Assembly: GCA_003133485.1 (NCBI GenBank) | Contig: PKXR01000244.1 | Location: 1 to 6,323, forward strand | Source: Candidatus Dormiibacterota bacterium | GTDB lineage: Bacteria > Chloroflexota > Dormibacteria > UBA8260 > Bog-877 | Length of the DNA stretch: 6,323 nt | Direction: 5' to 3' | Shown here: in pieces, positions 6,140 through 6,323 of the stretch | Numbering within the stretch: the stretch's first letter is position 1 | Layout: every line of letters starts with the position of its first letter | The notes under the pieces: model-generated | Seen by the model: only the letters and a program-made list of their open reading frames with translations | Databases searched by the model: none | What the model was told of the DNA's origin: nothing | Program-made: the position numbers and the translations under genes

Positions 6140-6323
6140 GGTTGGGCGTTGCCGACTGATTCCACCGCTGCTTGAGACCACGACCGGAGGTCCAGGTCCG
6201 GGTCCCTCAGAAGCGCTGCGGTGACGCCTACTCGCGCTGCGATGAGCCGCCGGGCCGCGGCCAGGTCGGGGAAGCGGTTCACCGCGACGCAGCCGCTGAT
6301 GCGCCCTCCTTCAATGTAGAAAA
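6136..6323 (-). CDS. FAD-dependent ferredoxin-reductase-like oxidoreductase, C-terminus (partial)
   Basis: Only the last 61 residues are present, and the gene continues beyond the right edge. The reading frame FYIEGGRISGCVAVNRFPDL then AAARRLIAAR resembles the small C-terminal domain (Reductase_C type) of FAD/NAD(P)H ferredoxin reductases such as rhodocoxin or putidaredoxin reductases. There a strand pair F-x-x-x-G-R-x-x-G is followed by a helix A-A-R-R-L-I. These enzymes pass electrons from NAD(P)H to a ferredoxin that serves cytochromes P450 or Rieske oxygenases. The nucleotide-binding domains that would prove this lie outside the window, so the assignment rests on the tail alone. The frame ends in TAG at 6138-6136, overlapping by 2 bp the TAA of the converging methyltransferase gene. 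Confidence 0.6.
   Translation of the reverse strand, partial: FYIEGGRISGCVAVNRFPDLAAARRLIAARVGVTAALLRDPDLDLRSWSQAAVESVGNAQP

Overview
The window is GC-rich, with mostly G or C at third codon positions and frequent GTG/TTG starts. Its centre is a type II fatty acid synthase cluster. This suggests an actinobacterium, possibly an uncultured deep-branching one such as Acidimicrobiia, but no gene here fixes the lineage.

Layout from left to right. (1) Positions 40-813, minus strand: an AraC/XylS-family regulator. (2) Positions 886-1204, minus strand: a broken GrpB/UPF0157 gene. The N-terminal and C-terminal signatures both survive, but the middle is deleted and the two ends lie in different frames. 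(3) Positions 1205-1837: gene-poor. It contains protein-like stretches in shifting minus-strand frames (1362-1694) that look like a decayed small gene of unknown family, and one 7-bp inverted repeat. (4) Positions 1838-5095, minus strand: a compact operon transcribed fabF, acpP, fabD, fabG. The junctions are 21 bp, a 4-bp ATGA overlap and 1 bp. (5) Positions 5096-5251: a divergent control region with two similar imperfect palindromes (core GGACA-N3-TGTSC) in front of fabF. (6) Positions 5252-6139, plus strand: a beta-class site-specific DNA methyltransferase with no restriction enzyme gene in view. (7) Positions 6136-6323, minus strand: the C-terminus of a ferredoxin-reductase-like flavoprotein that runs off the right edge. 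Its stop codon overlaps that of the methyltransferase.

How the genes work together. FabD loads malonyl groups from CoA onto the acyl carrier protein AcpP. FabF condenses malonyl-ACP with the growing acyl-ACP. FabG reduces the resulting 3-ketoacyl-ACP. The initiating synthase FabH, the dehydratase, the enoyl reductase and acetyl-CoA carboxylase are not in the window. The two palindromes in front of fabF are the best candidate regulatory signal, probably for a lipid-responsive repressor encoded elsewhere. I found no RNA gene, CRISPR array, insertion sequence or defence system. The window looks mostly like ordinary chromosome, with one patch of gene decay.
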